Assembly (NCBI GenBank): GCA_928212115.1
Contig: CAKMRJ010005523.1
Span: 252,450,226-252,514,225, forward strand
DNA length: 64,000 bases
Origin: Lactuca virosa
Lineage: Eukaryota > Streptophyta > Magnoliopsida > Asterales > Asteraceae
Direction of reading: 5' to 3'
A program made the translations under genes and the position numbers. This document shows positions 10,900 through 20,230 of the stretch, one piece after another. How positions within the stretch are numbered: position 1 is the stretch's first letter; each line of letters begins with the position of its first letter. Under the pieces are notes generated by a model. It had not been told where the DNA came from and searched no databases. It saw only the letters and a list, made by a program, of their open reading frames with translations.

Positions 10900-11471
10900 T
10901 ATATTTAGAGAAATAATTAAAAAAATAATTTTTATATTATAAAATATGTAACTAAAAATATAATAAAAAGTAAGAAAATTTACTTTTTATATTAAAAAAT
11001 TATTAAAAATCATTCCTTAAATGAAAAAAAAACAGAGACAATGTAATTCAATGTTTTCGGGGCTTCGCTAAGCTCAAAAATGTCCGCATAAGGTTCTAAT
11101 TTCTTATAACAATATTAATGCATCTTGAAGTACGTGCATGTCCACAAGTAACTCACCTATTGGTCGAACCTCATGCAACATGACCCTACGAATAAGGATT
11201 TGGTTACTTGTGGCCTGATGTACGTCTACCTAATATCGAAAGGTCACCGAAATAATGCTAGCTTTCTTCCTCGTAAATGATCTATGACTTCTCTAACTTT
11301 GTGAGCCCTTCCTTTGACATTTATGTGACCATTAAATGTTTAGTTTTAATGCTACATTAGCAAATAAATTGTTAAAAATGAAAATCTTAAATTACTTACT
11401 AAGTATTTAAAAAAACATTTCCCAAATATAATACCACCAAAACCGTAAAAATAACTACAAAATACATATAA
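10900..11471. other. AT-rich intergenic stretch
   Basis: I see no gene, LTR boundary or clear inverted repeat. The first 130 bp are A/T runs, and the remainder is unique-looking sequence with stops in all frames. Confidence 0.4.
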
Positions 11472-11480
11472 AATAAGAAA

Positions 11481-11670
11481 GGGTTATTGACATAAAAGTA
11501 CATTAAAGTTTTATGGTTGGTTTTAAATGTCCATTTAACTATTTTTTTGGATCTGTTAGACCATTAAATTCGAAATTTAGCTGTCTAAAATACAATTTTA
11601 TTCAAAAGTATCCAGTTTCCCGGTTACATTTCTTATATCTACATTGACTTTGATAGTCAAATATTTTTAC
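11481..11670 (+). repeat. MULE left terminal inverted repeat
   Basis: This aligns with the reverse complement of 14985-15173. Shared landmarks are 'ttattgacataaaa', 'ggttggttttaaa', 'gttagaccatta' and 'gtctaaaata'. Divergence between the two TIRs points to an old insertion. Confidence 0.85.
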
Positions 11671-12516
11671 TGATATATTATAGACCGACTCTTATGATAG
11701 TCAAAGATTTTCGAAGCCAGGAGAAATAAATCCACTGTCAATTGTTGTATAATTGTTTAACCTCTTAAGAAAAATCTACTTGGATTAATGGAAGGACTTC
11801 CATCTTCAATACTCAATAGAAAACTATGACAAGACAATGTGTTATCTAAATCACACAACAACAACCATCTGAACCTCTCGTAAATGGCAGTGGTCGTGGA
11901 TTTACTGAAGATGGTGACCGAAATTCTGGTGGTCGAAGCAAGAAACAATGACTCTTATTAAGATCGAGTAAAAAATGGATGCATATTTTTGTGATTCAAA
12001 TCTCAAAGGACCGTTATGGGTTTGTTGCCGAAAGGTATCACCAATTTCACTTTTGACTATTCGGGTCGGTTTGAGTTGCACTTGGATCAAGCTTGTAATT
12101 CCAAGTTCGAAAAGGAATTTCACTACGCATCAGCTCATCATTCACAGTGTGCCTAAGGTAAACATAACTAACTTCTTTTTTACTTTCTTCTAATTTTGAC
12201 CTTTTTGCCACAGAGTTTGATAATTTGACCACCGATTAGAATGTATTTTCTAGAACTGGGAATTTGTGCCGGAAAACATGTTCAATTTTGAAAATGCATT
12301 TTGATTAAATCTTTATTGCCATGCTATTGATTTTCTTGAATAGAATCGGGTGCCAAAAGAATCTTTAAAACATCTTTTTTTTATTAATAATCGATTAATT
12401 AATTGGCTAATCAAAATCTTGTTTGACTTAGTATACGAAATTTGAAAACCTTACAAATTGCATTTGAAGTAAAATTCTTATTGTGTTTATGATTTTATAA
12501 GGTTTATCAAGAAAAC
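11671..12516 (-). other. MULE interior, unrecognised sequence
   Basis: Short overlapping minus frames (12123-11902, 12232-12047) show no family I recognise. Because the other interior segment (14704-14979) reads as a spliced-gene-like fragment on the minus strand, this part may be its continuation with introns, but I cannot define exons. It is separated from that fragment by the Copia insertion. Confidence 0.3.
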
Positions 12517-12659
12517 TGTGCTCTTGGTGTTTGACTAATCAATCCCCTTCATTCATTAAACAATGCCATATAAATACATAATACAGTGGGCTTAAGATCT
12601 AGTACTAATGGACTATCTATTGGGCTAGATACAATACAAAGAATGATACACAATATACA
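12517..12659 (-). repeat. Short 3' LTR of the Ale-like Copia
   Basis: On the minus strand it starts TGTATATTGTGTATC just after the polypurine tract and ends CCAAGAGCACA near 12517. It contains a TATA-like segment (tatttatatgg). The end points are set by TG...CA and the position of the purine tract, because there is no second LTR for comparison. Confidence 0.55.
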
Positions 12660-12680
12660 TTAATACCCCCCCCCCCCGCA
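12660..12680 (-). other. Polypurine tract of the Ale-like Copia
   Basis: A run of 13 C on the plus strand (G on the element strand) directly precedes the LTR. A pure G run at this position is a plausible second-strand primer. Its exact length may be uncertain, because such homopolymers are hard to sequence. Confidence 0.6.
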
Positions 12681-14710
12681 GTTCGAGCGGTAGGATCACT
12701 CCGGATGCTCAAACTGTCTCTAAAATCCGTAAACAAAGATGTAGGAAGCCCTTTGGTGAATATGTCAGCATACTGAAGAGCCGAAGGGACATGAAGGACA
12801 CGTACTTGGCCAGTTGCGACTTTGTCGCGAACAAAGTGGATGTCGATCTCAATGTGTTTCGTCCTTTGATGTTGAACCGGATTTGTTGAAAGATAAACCG
12901 CACTTACGTTGTCACAATACACAATAGTAGCTTTGGGTATGGGGGTATGCAATTCATGTAGGAGGTTCCTCAGCCAACATGTTTCTGCAACGACATTTGC
13001 GACACCACGGTATTCGGCTTCAGCACTAGATCTCGAGACAGTGGGTTGGCGTTTAGAGGACCACGAGATCAGATTATCTCCTAAAAAGACACAATATCCA
13101 CTGGTAGATCTGCGAGTAGAAGGACATCCGCCCCAGTCAGCATCTGAGTAGGCAATAAGACCAGTGGTGCTGGAGTGGTGAAGCTGGAGGCCAAGATCTA
13201 AAGTTCCGCGAATGTAACGCAAGATACGTTTGAGAGCATTAAAATGGGGCTCTCGCGGGTCATGCATATATAAACAGATATGTTGGACAGCGAATGAGAT
13301 ATCTGGTCTGGTGAATGTTAAATACTGTAAGCCTCCAGCAAGGCTGCGGTAAAGCGTGGGGTCGGCAACAGGAGATCCAGATTCGTCGAGCTTGGATTGT
13401 GTGTCAGCAGGTGTACGACATGGTTTACACTGAAGCATATTCGCTCGTTGAAGGACTTCAAGGGCATATTTTCGTTGAGATAAAAATAAGCCCTGACTGT
13501 TTGTGGAAGCCGAAACACCCAAGAAGTAGGATATAGAACCTAGATCAGTCATAGAAAATTCTGCAGCCAGGAGTTGGATGGTGCGGTGTAGAAGTGACGT
13601 AGTAGATGCAGTCAGAATGATATCATCTACGTATAACAATAGATAAGCAGTGGTGGTTCCAGATCTGTAGATAAATAAGGATGAGTCTGTTTTGCTATGT
13701 ATGAATCCAAGCTTCGTGACGAAGGAAGCAAAGCGATTGAACCAAGTGCGTGGTGCCTGTTTTAGACCGTACAACGACTTTCGAAGATGGCACACATGAT
13801 CCGGATAGTTTGGGTCACGAAACCCGGGTGGTTGATGCATATAAACTGTTTCATTGAGGTGACCATGTAAAAATGCGTTTTTAACATCAAGTTGGTGAAT
13901 CGGCCATTGACGAGAAGTGGCAAGACTGAGGACGGTACGAATGGTAGCCGGTTTGACAACCGGACTAAATGTTTCATCACAATCAATCCCCGGTCTCTGA
14001 CTTTTGCCGTTTGCTACAAGACGCGCCTTGTACCGTTCTAAAGAGCCATCTGCTTTGTATTTCTTTTTAAACAACCACATTGATCGGACTATATTAACAT
14101 CCTTAGGTCTGGGAACAAGAACCCATGTTCCATTAGTAATAAGTGCGTTAAATTCGGTTTTCATGGCATTGTTCCAATTAAGGTCTTGGAGAGCATGGAG
14201 GTAGGACTTGTGTAAAGGTGATTAGGTGGTGGTGTGAAGGTTGAGTTTAGAAATGGGTTTGAAAATGCCACTTTTAGCACGAGTGGTCATGGGATGAGAG
14301 GGTAGAGGTGGAGGGGACGGGCTAGGATTAGAGGTTGAAGATGAAGGAGTGTTGGTTTGAGATGAATCGGGGCTGTTTGGGGGGGGGGAAGGTTGAGGAC
14401 ATGGGTTGTTTAGAGTATTTTCGGTAGTAGGGTGATTGATTGAGTCATCATTGAAGTCATAAGGAGTGTGAAATAAAGGGTGAGGGCTGTTGGAAGGAGC
14501 CGAGGAGAGAGTATGGTGAGCGGAAGTATGGTCGGGTGTAGAAGGGGTCGTGGGTTTGGTGTTTGATGATAAAAGATCATCAGGAAATAGATAGGGAGGT
14601 GGGGTGGCAGGAGTCAAAGATTTGAAAGGAAAGGAGGTTTCATCAAAAGTGACATGTCTTGAGAGAATAATTTTACTTGGTTCATCTTTGCAATCTCTAG
14701 AGCTCACCAA
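12681..14710 (-). pseudogene. Ale-like Copia RT-RNase H with upstream linker
   Basis: The frame 14164-12617 gives a 515-residue RT-RNase H. It contains the entry WLFKKKYKADGSL and FSPVVKPATIR, the DVKNAFLHG block, the catalytic LLYVDDIILTAS motif, and FLGVSAST. RNase H follows (AYSDADWGGCPSTRRSTSGY, SRSSAEAEYRG, YCDNVSAVYLS, HVPSALQYADIFTKGL). The upstream frame 14710-14222 has LSRHVTFDETSFPF followed by a Pro/Ser/Thr-rich linker typical of Copia. It is in frame with RT but separated by one TAA at 14222-14224. Apart from that stop and the 5' truncation the domain is intact, which suggests a younger insertion than its MULE host. Confidence 0.88.
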
Positions 14711-14979
14711 GCCTCCTTCCTCGTCACTCGACCTCTCTCTTGAAGAAAACCTACAATTTTCTCATTTTGTAACTCATCACCGGTTGTGGTGGCATCACTG
14801 CCATCACCACCGCTGGGGCTGCAACTGAAATGAGACTCATATGGTTCTGGTCTTGTTCTAGAGCTTCTAATTGATAAGAAGAATGATAGATTTTTTTGGG
14901 TTTCAAAGTCTGGCCTTCTTTGGTTAGCCGGTGAACTTATATACATTCTAAAATTTCTCTTTGCAATAGTTTGATCCAT
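14704..14979 (-). pseudogene. Gene-like fragment inside the MULE, function unknown
   Basis: A 91-codon minus-strand frame starts MDQTIAKRNFRMYISS and includes an Asp/Ser/Thr-rich patch (SGGDGSDATTTGDE). It ends at EAW, followed at once by 'gtgagct', which would serve as a splice donor if the stop is ignored. I do not recognise the family. Position next to one TIR and absence of transposase motifs fit a captured host fragment (Pack-MULE style), but this is inference. A similarity search of these residues would decide. Confidence 0.35.
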
Positions 14980-14984
14980 GGCTA

Positions 14985-15173
14985 TGCAAACCTTTGACTT
15001 TCAGAAGTCAATGTACACATGAGGAATGTAATCGGGAAAACGGATACTTTTTGAACAAAATGATATTTTAGACATGTAAATTTCGAGTGTAATGGTCTAA
15101 CGGGTCAAAAAAAAGTTAAATGGTCGTTTAAAACCAACCGTAAAACTTTGATGTGTTTTTATGTCAATAACGC
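14985..15173 (-). repeat. MULE right terminal inverted repeat
   Basis: This is the inverted partner of 11481-11670, ending tgtcaataacgc at 15173 directly before the second copy of the 9-bp aataagaaa duplication. Confidence 0.85.
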
Positions 15174-15182
15174 AATAAGAAA

Positions 15183-15725
15183 AAACAAGATATTCAAATA
15201 TGAAATCTTAAAATATACATGCATGAACACGATTTTCTTACCAACGAAAATGTTGTTTTTGAAGTTATAATACAACAAAAAAGTGTATCAAATGCTACAT
15301 CAAACGAATAATTTTCATAAAAGACGAAAAACTTACTCTAAATGGTAAATTCTTCTCGCCTTTGTTCTGTTCTCTCCGGAAAGATTTTTTCGAAGCACAA
15401 TGAAAATGTAATACATAAGAAAATGATTTTTCTACCTTCACGGACAGTTTAGATGTGGTGCACGGTGTTGCACCGGCAACGCCTACTTTTCCCGCACGCA
15501 GTAGACAATTTTTTGATTTTTTTTTACCTTTTGTGCCACTACGTAAAAAAACCGGCAACTACGTAAAAAATGTCAATCTATTGGATCAATTAATCCCAAA
15601 TAATTAGTAGCCAAAACACATTTCTATTTTAATCCAACTAATATTAGCCCAAAGGAAAAAGAATAGGAGAAAATAGCCCAAATAAAACAATCATCCAATT
15701 GTCCAATTGGGTCCAATACTCTAAG
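15183..15725. other. Intergenic stretch, nothing recognised
   Basis: A minus-strand frame of 87 codons at 15558-15295 is Lys/Ser-rich and resembles nothing I know. There is a repeated 'ccggcaactacgtaaaaa'-like word near 15535-15570. I do not support a gene here. Confidence 0.35.
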
Positions 15726-15729
15726 TCTC

Positions 15730-16560
15730 TAATCGGTTGAATTACAAAAGAAAAAAAAAACGAGGAGACCTCGTCGTTTCCTTGTGTCCGCTCCTAGCCT
15801 CCAATCGACGACTTCTTCTCCTGTTCTTCTTCTGTTTTGATCGACAATCGACAAATGCCCTTCCCGAGTGTAAAAAACAAGGTGCTTCTTATTGAATTGA
15901 TTCCCAAGTGCAAAAACAGCTCCAATCCAAGGTCCAAGCCCTAATAAAGCAAGTAAGTATTTCTAATTTTCTATGGTTTTCGAATTTATAGTTGTAATTG
16001 CTAAGCAAAATTCGAAATTTCTATGGTTTTCGAAATTCCAATTAGTTGTAATTTCTATGTGTTTATTGAAGTTATTGGATATTTGGATGATTTGGTAAAA
16101 TTGCTATGTTATTATAGAAATTATTGTTTGATTAGTTGTAATTTCTATGCTTTTTATTGAATTGATTGTTTGATTTGTTAAAATTGTTATGTTTTAGGTT
16201 TATATGTTATTGTTTGATTAGGTATTTAGGTGAAAATTAAAATGGCTATGTTTTTATTGAATTTATTGTTAGATTAGGTGAAAATTCTATGTTCCCAAAC
16301 ACCAGTCACCAATCAATCAACCAATTCTGTTTCTAATTCTCATGCAACTTCACAAACACCAATCACCAATCAATCAACCCCTTCGGTTTCTAATGCAACT
16401 CCACAAACACCATACTCTAATGAACCTAATTATAATGTTAATTTGAAAGATCTTGGAATAAAAAATATGTATTTCGGACTCATGTTGATAGTGTTGATAG
16501 TTTTTACAACAAAGCAAGAGAAAAGTGTGAATTTTTATTGATGAAGTTGTTTGCGGATGT
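15730..16560 (+). pseudogene. Unrecognised gene-like fragment with possible intron and Gln/Thr/Asn/Ser repeats
   Basis: A C/T-rich leader-like stretch (15760-15850) is followed by a possible exon ending at a consensus donor 'aagtaagtattt' near 15953. A T-rich 300-bp intron-like stretch comes next, then a frame at 16278-16541. The frame has an imperfect protein repeat, QTPVTNQSTNSVSN then QTPITNQSTPSVSN, and continues to NVNLKDLGI. Such low-complexity N-termini occur in plant transposases, but no catalytic block is visible, so I leave function open. Sequence after 16560 has stops in all frames. Confidence 0.3.
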
Positions 16561-16940
16561 TCTTGTTGTTTTAGAATTTGTGAAAGTAGATGGAGGGTCA
16601 TTGACAAACCGTCAACAAGCGTTCGGAATCCTAAGGTATAATCCATAGAAAAGTTTACGGACGTAAGAATTTTTGGCAACCCCTACTATTAGTTTTGAAT
16701 ATTCTAAGGTAGAATTTAAGACATGCCCATTTATCGGGCCCATTTCATAACTTAAAAGGGCATTTTCGCAAGCATGAGCGGAACACAAACAATACAATCA
16801 GGTGGTCGAAATACAAAGATACCCAAAAAAATCAAGTGTGGTAAACTATAAACAATAAATTTATTCATAATACTAATAGATATATATATATTATAGTATT
16901 GTTGAAAACTAACTAAATGAAATATAAAAGAAAATATAGC

Positions 16941-17002
<62 letters not shown>

Positions 17003-17175
17003 TAGTATTGTTGAAAACTAACTAAATGAAATATAAAAGAAAATATTCATTAAAATTGACAATCATCTAGTTCTTTAAATAAAATGCCAACATGAGGATA
17101 AACAATTGAAAAAAAAAACAAATCGTTGGAGGGGTGTTTAAGGGTTGTTTGAAAGTGACTTTAACTTATAGAACT
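16560..17175. other. AT-rich stretch with tandem duplication around a (TA)n tract
   Basis: A (TA)n tract occupies about 16937-16997. The 45-bp segment 'tagtattgttgaaaactaac' plus following bases occurs on both sides of it (about 16892-16936 and 17000-17045), so tract and flank are a tandem duplication. No gene seen. Confidence 0.6.
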
Positions 17176-17184
17176 TTCAAAAAA

Positions 17185-17423
17185 GACTAAACTGCACAAA
17201 TGGTCCCTGTGGTTTGCTCAAAATTGCCACTTTGGTTCAAAAAAGTTTGGACTAGCACCAGAGGTCCAAAGTTTTCATTTTGTTGCTTGTTTGGTCCAAT
17301 CTGTTTTGATTTTTTTAAAAATGATGGATTTTCCCCTGTTAATATGATTTTCTCTTTTTTCTTATTTGTTTTTTCTGATTTTCAGATTTAAAAAAAAAAC
17401 AAAAAAATAAAAATAAAATAAAA

Positions 17424-17467
<44 letters not shown>
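17185..17467 (+). repeat. Left arm of the long-TIR element, ending in (CT)n
   Basis: Pairs with 18393-18667. Landmarks common to both arms are 'atggtccctgtggtttgct', 'agtttggactagcacca', 'ttggtccaatctgttttga' and 'gttaatatgattttctc'. The arm ends in about 38 bp of CT repeats. Confidence 0.85.
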
Positions 17468-17468
<1 letters not shown>

Positions 17469-18231
17469 CTCTCCCACCCTCACTATTCATTACCTTCACC
17501 AACCTTCAATCTTAGTTGAACCTTTCAGCTTCTATCACCACCCAAAGCCACCCTTCTCCGTCTCCATTCCCACCACCGTGACCACCATCAAACCACCATT
17601 CCACCTTATACTACCACCAGACACAACCCAAAAGCACCACCCTCGTTTCTCTATCAGAGCCTACACTATCCAACATTATCTACCACCGACCCTACAACCC
17701 ATCATTTTCTCCATCAGATCATCATACCACTATTGAAACACCATCGACTGTCATCTCCACATAATGACCGCTAAACCACCAACAACACCAAATCTGCCAA
17801 AAAATAAGAATAAGAAATTAACCATCAGATTTGTTCGTCACCCTCTTTCTCTTTTTTTCGTCGGATTTGGAAAGACGAAGGTAAGGGCGTCGTTCAACAC
17901 ATACCAACGCTAGGGTTTGCTGATGAAGATGACGGAGCTAGGGTTTTCGGTAGATGATAGTGGCGCTGAAACAAGAATAACCCATTAGGGTTTTCTGAAA
18001 ACCCTAACTCGCCGCCGCCCTTCGTCTTCTCTGGAACGTCGTCACCAAATCGCTAGGGTATGCTGATGAAGAAAGCGGAGAAAGATGGAGATAGACGAGG
18101 CTCGCCGGAAGAACGCTGGTTTATAAATCTGGAGCTTTGTCGAGTTGTAGCAGAGTTTTTTAGATCGCCGGAAAAACAAAGGTTTACAGATATGGAAAAT
18201 GGCGACAAGATCAGAGCAGGGGTTTATAGAT

Positions 18232-18293
18232 GGCTGAAGGTGGCGGAGACGATAGGGGCTGAAGGTGGCGGAGACGATAGGGGCTGAAGGTGG
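18232..18293 (+). repeat. 25-bp tandem repeat, 2.5 copies
   Basis: The unit begins ggctgaaggtggcggagacg and is repeated perfectly at 18232 and 18257, with a partial third copy. It lies in the G-rich interior of the long-TIR element and explains the short Gly/Glu-rich frame over it (18060-18287), for which I see no other support. Confidence 0.85.
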
Positions 18294-18392
18294 AGCTGAA
18301 GGCGGTGGTGGCTGACGGCGACCACGGTGGTGGAGTCGACGATGAGGGGTTCTTGAGAACCTTGAAGAACAAATGAAGAAGGAAGGAGAAAT

Positions 18393-18667
18393 AATAGAGA
18401 GAGAGAGAGATAGAGAGAGAGAGAGACAGAGAGAGATTTATTTTTATTTTTTATTTTTTTTTTAAATCTGAAAATCAAAAAAATAAATAAGAAAAAAGAG
18501 AAAATCATATTAACAGGGGCAAATCCGTCATTTAAAAAAAAATCAAAACAGATTGGACCAAACAAGCAACAAAATGAAAACTTTGGACCTCTGGTGCTAG
18601 TCCAAACTTTTTTGGACCAAAGTGACAATTTTAAGCAAACCACAGGGACCATTTGTGCAATTTAGTC
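18393..18667 (-). repeat. Right arm of the long-TIR element, beginning with (GA)n
   Basis: Inverted partner of 17185-17467. It begins with interrupted GA repeats (the complement of the CT tract) and ends gcaatttagtc at 18667 before the second ttcaaaaaa. Confidence 0.85.
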
Positions 18668-18762
18668 TTCAAAAAATCAATAAGTTTATAATATATTTGA
18701 TAAACATTAATTTTTTAATGTAAAAAATTACTTTTTTAAAGACCAAAAATTTATAGTTTAAA

Positions 18763-19017
18763 GGGATAATGACTTAGGAGGGTAATAACGTTTCCTGTTT
18801 GTCCATTTTAGGTCCCTAACGTATTTTTTGTGCGTATTACACCATTAAGGTTATTATATCCGTTTACAAATAGTCTTTTTAACAGAAAGAAACCGGTAAA
18901 ATGGATTATTTCTAAACGGTTAATAACAACCTTAATGGTGTAATACACACAAAAAATACGTTAGAGATCTAATATGGACAAACAGGAAACGTTATTACCC
19001 TCCTAAGTCATTATCCC
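18763..19017. mobile_element. Foldback MITE, family 1, complete copy
   Basis: A 255-bp near-perfect hairpin begins gggataatgacttaggaggg and ends with the inverse, ccctcctaagtcattatccc. The arms pair along almost their full length ('gtaataacgtttcc', 'cgtattttttgtgcgtatt', 'ccattaaggttatta'), leaving a central loop of a few tens of bases. There is no coding sequence. The superfamily is not assigned because I could not define a clean target duplication. Confidence 0.85.
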
Positions 19018-19077
19018 CGTATGAAACTATAAACCCCTATAGTAAATTTTTACTTTTTAAATAAGAAACTTGTAGGT

Positions 19078-19690
19078 CTTGGGGTTGGTAGTTTGGATGC
19101 TTTTAACTTCGGCCTTCTTTATAAATAGAAGTGGCGGTTTCTTAATGACAAGGGAGCGGTTCAGGAGGCTCTTTGCTTTGGCCTTTAATCAAGATGCTCG
19201 AGTAAGTGAATAATGGGATATTAAATCCTATTCGCATAGGGGAAATGCCGGATACTTGGGAGCTTCAATCGTCGGGTATATTTACTGTTAATTCAGCACG
19301 AAATTGGGTTAATGATATGACGCTTCCTATAGGTGATATGCCTACTAGGTGGAACCGTTTTGTCCCTATTAAAATTAACATTTTTTATGGTGTGTGCTTT
19401 TGGATCGAATTTCGGTAAGAGCTAAACTGGTGGAAAGGGGGGTGATGATAGATTCCTTATTGTATCCTGTGTGTCATAATTCTCAAGAAAGTGTGAAGCA
19501 TTTGTTGCTGCAGTTTTCAGTTGCTGATCAGGTTTGGAGTCGGGTTGGGCATTGACTTCATTTGGACCTTCCTGTGTTTTCATCTATCTGTGATGTGGTG
19601 GATTGAGTGGATTCTAGACCGACGGTTCATATGGAACGCCCGATTGTTGAGTCGGTGTTCATGGTGTTCATGATGATGTGGTTACAAAAT
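19078..19690 (+). pseudogene. LINE (L1-type) retrotransposon 3' fragment, zf-RVT region
   Basis: Across shifting plus frames the segment reads like the C-terminal part of a plant L1-type ORF2. Near 19080 is LGVGSLDAFNFGLLYKW. At 19206-19410 is PDTWELQSSGIFTVNSAR followed by TRWNRFVPIKINIF. A cysteine/histidine motif follows, VCHNSQESVKHLLLQ, with DQVWSRVGHW. These are the post-RT 'zf-RVT' words found in plant LINEs and LINE-derived genes. Several frameshifts and stops are present, and the RT core lies upstream and is missing. The fragment sits between two foldback MITEs. Confidence 0.7.
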
Positions 19691-19812
19691 CCAGTCCAAT
19701 CCAAACCTTTCTACTTTTATTCTTTTTAATTTCAACAACTTTATATGAAATACACATATAAAAATAAATACAAAAATCTTAAAAATATATATTCAAAATA
19801 ATAAATACTAAA
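19691..19812. other. Short AT-rich spacer
   Basis: AT-rich, no feature seen. It ends where the second family-1 MITE begins. Confidence 0.4.
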
Positions 19813-19814
19813 AA

Positions 19815-20069
19815 TCTTAGGAGGGTAATAACGTTTCCTATTTGTCCATTTTAGGTCCCTACGTATTTTTTTGTGCGTATTACACCATTAATGTTATTAT
19901 AACCGTTTACAAATAGTCATTTTAACAGGAAGAAACCGGTAAAAGGGATTATTTCTAAATGGTTATAACAACCTTAATGGTGTAATACACACAAAAAATA
20001 CGTTATGGACCTAATATGAACAAACGGGAAGCGTTATTACCATCCTAAGTCATTATCCCTAGTTTAAAA
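19815..20069. mobile_element. Foldback MITE, family 1, second copy with damaged left end
   Basis: This copy aligns with 18763-19017 throughout ('aggagggtaataacgtttcc', 'gtgcgtattacaccattaa', 'aaccggtaaaa', ending 'atcctaagtcattatccct'). The outermost bases of the left arm are lost, and the copy starts within 'cttaggaggg'. The pair flanks the LINE fragment. Confidence 0.8.
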
Positions 20070-20230
20070 AAAACAATAAGTTAATGGAACTCCTAATACT
20101 CCTTTAATGTGTCAAGACGCTACTCTGAAAAGATCGCTTGAGAAATAAATGATCATTAAAAACAATTTTGAAAACATAAGAAAAAAAAGGATATTTTCAA
20201 AGCCACAATTACTTGATAGCCTTTGAAAAA

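Larger units (their letters stand above)
12517..14710 (-). mobile_element. Truncated Ale-like Copia retrotransposon inside the MULE
   Basis: Minus-strand order from right to left is linker, RT, RNase H, polypurine tract and 3' LTR. Gag, protease, integrase and the 5' LTR are absent, so the copy is 5' truncated near 14700. Short LTR length (about 143 bp) and RT wording (LLYVDDIILTAS, RSSAEAEYRGVA) fit the Ale/Retrofit group better than the Angela-like copies elsewhere in the window; the clade is inferred. No direct repeat could be found at the ends, as expected for a truncated copy. Confidence 0.8.
11472..15182. mobile_element. Mutator-like (MULE) element with long TIRs and 9-bp target duplication
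   Basis: Element body is 11481-15173, flanked on both sides by the same 9 bp, aataagaaa (11472-11480 and 15174-15182). The left end reads gggttattgacataaaag and the inverted right end reads gcgttattgacataaaaa. The two ends remain alignable for about 190 bp (11481-11670 and 14985-15173) at roughly four bases in five. Long TIRs plus a 9-bp duplication are the standard signature of Mutator-like elements. No transposase is present, so this copy is non-autonomous. It holds a gene-like fragment (14704-14979) and a truncated Copia (12517-14710). Confidence 0.85.
17176..18676. mobile_element. Second long-TIR element with 9-bp target duplication (MULE type)
   Basis: Body 17185-18667 is flanked by ttcaaaaaa on both sides (17176-17184 and 18668-18676). 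The ends read gactaaactgcacaaatgg and, inverted, gactaaattgcacaaatgg. The inverted similarity continues for well over 200 bp, down to mirror-image (CT)n and (GA)n tracts at about 17429-17467 and 18393-18436. The interior (17470-18390) is C/A-rich then G/A-rich and lacks a transposase. Long TIRs and a 9-bp duplication fit a non-autonomous Mutator-like element. Confidence 0.85.

Noticed and set aside
12660..12680. C run as an assembly or sequencing artefact
   Set aside because: It sits exactly where the Copia polypurine tract is expected, directly next to the LTR. Its length may be off, but the tract itself is credible.
14222..14710. Pro/Ser/Thr-rich frame as a cell-wall (extensin-like) protein
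   Set aside because: It begins with the Copia block LSRHVTFDE and is in frame with the RT after a single stop. Such linkers are normal between integrase and RT in Ale-like Copia elements.
18060..18287. 75-residue Glu/Arg/Gly-rich frame as a host gene
   Set aside because: It lies within the long-TIR element over a 25-bp tandem repeat, matches no family I know and has no partner exons.
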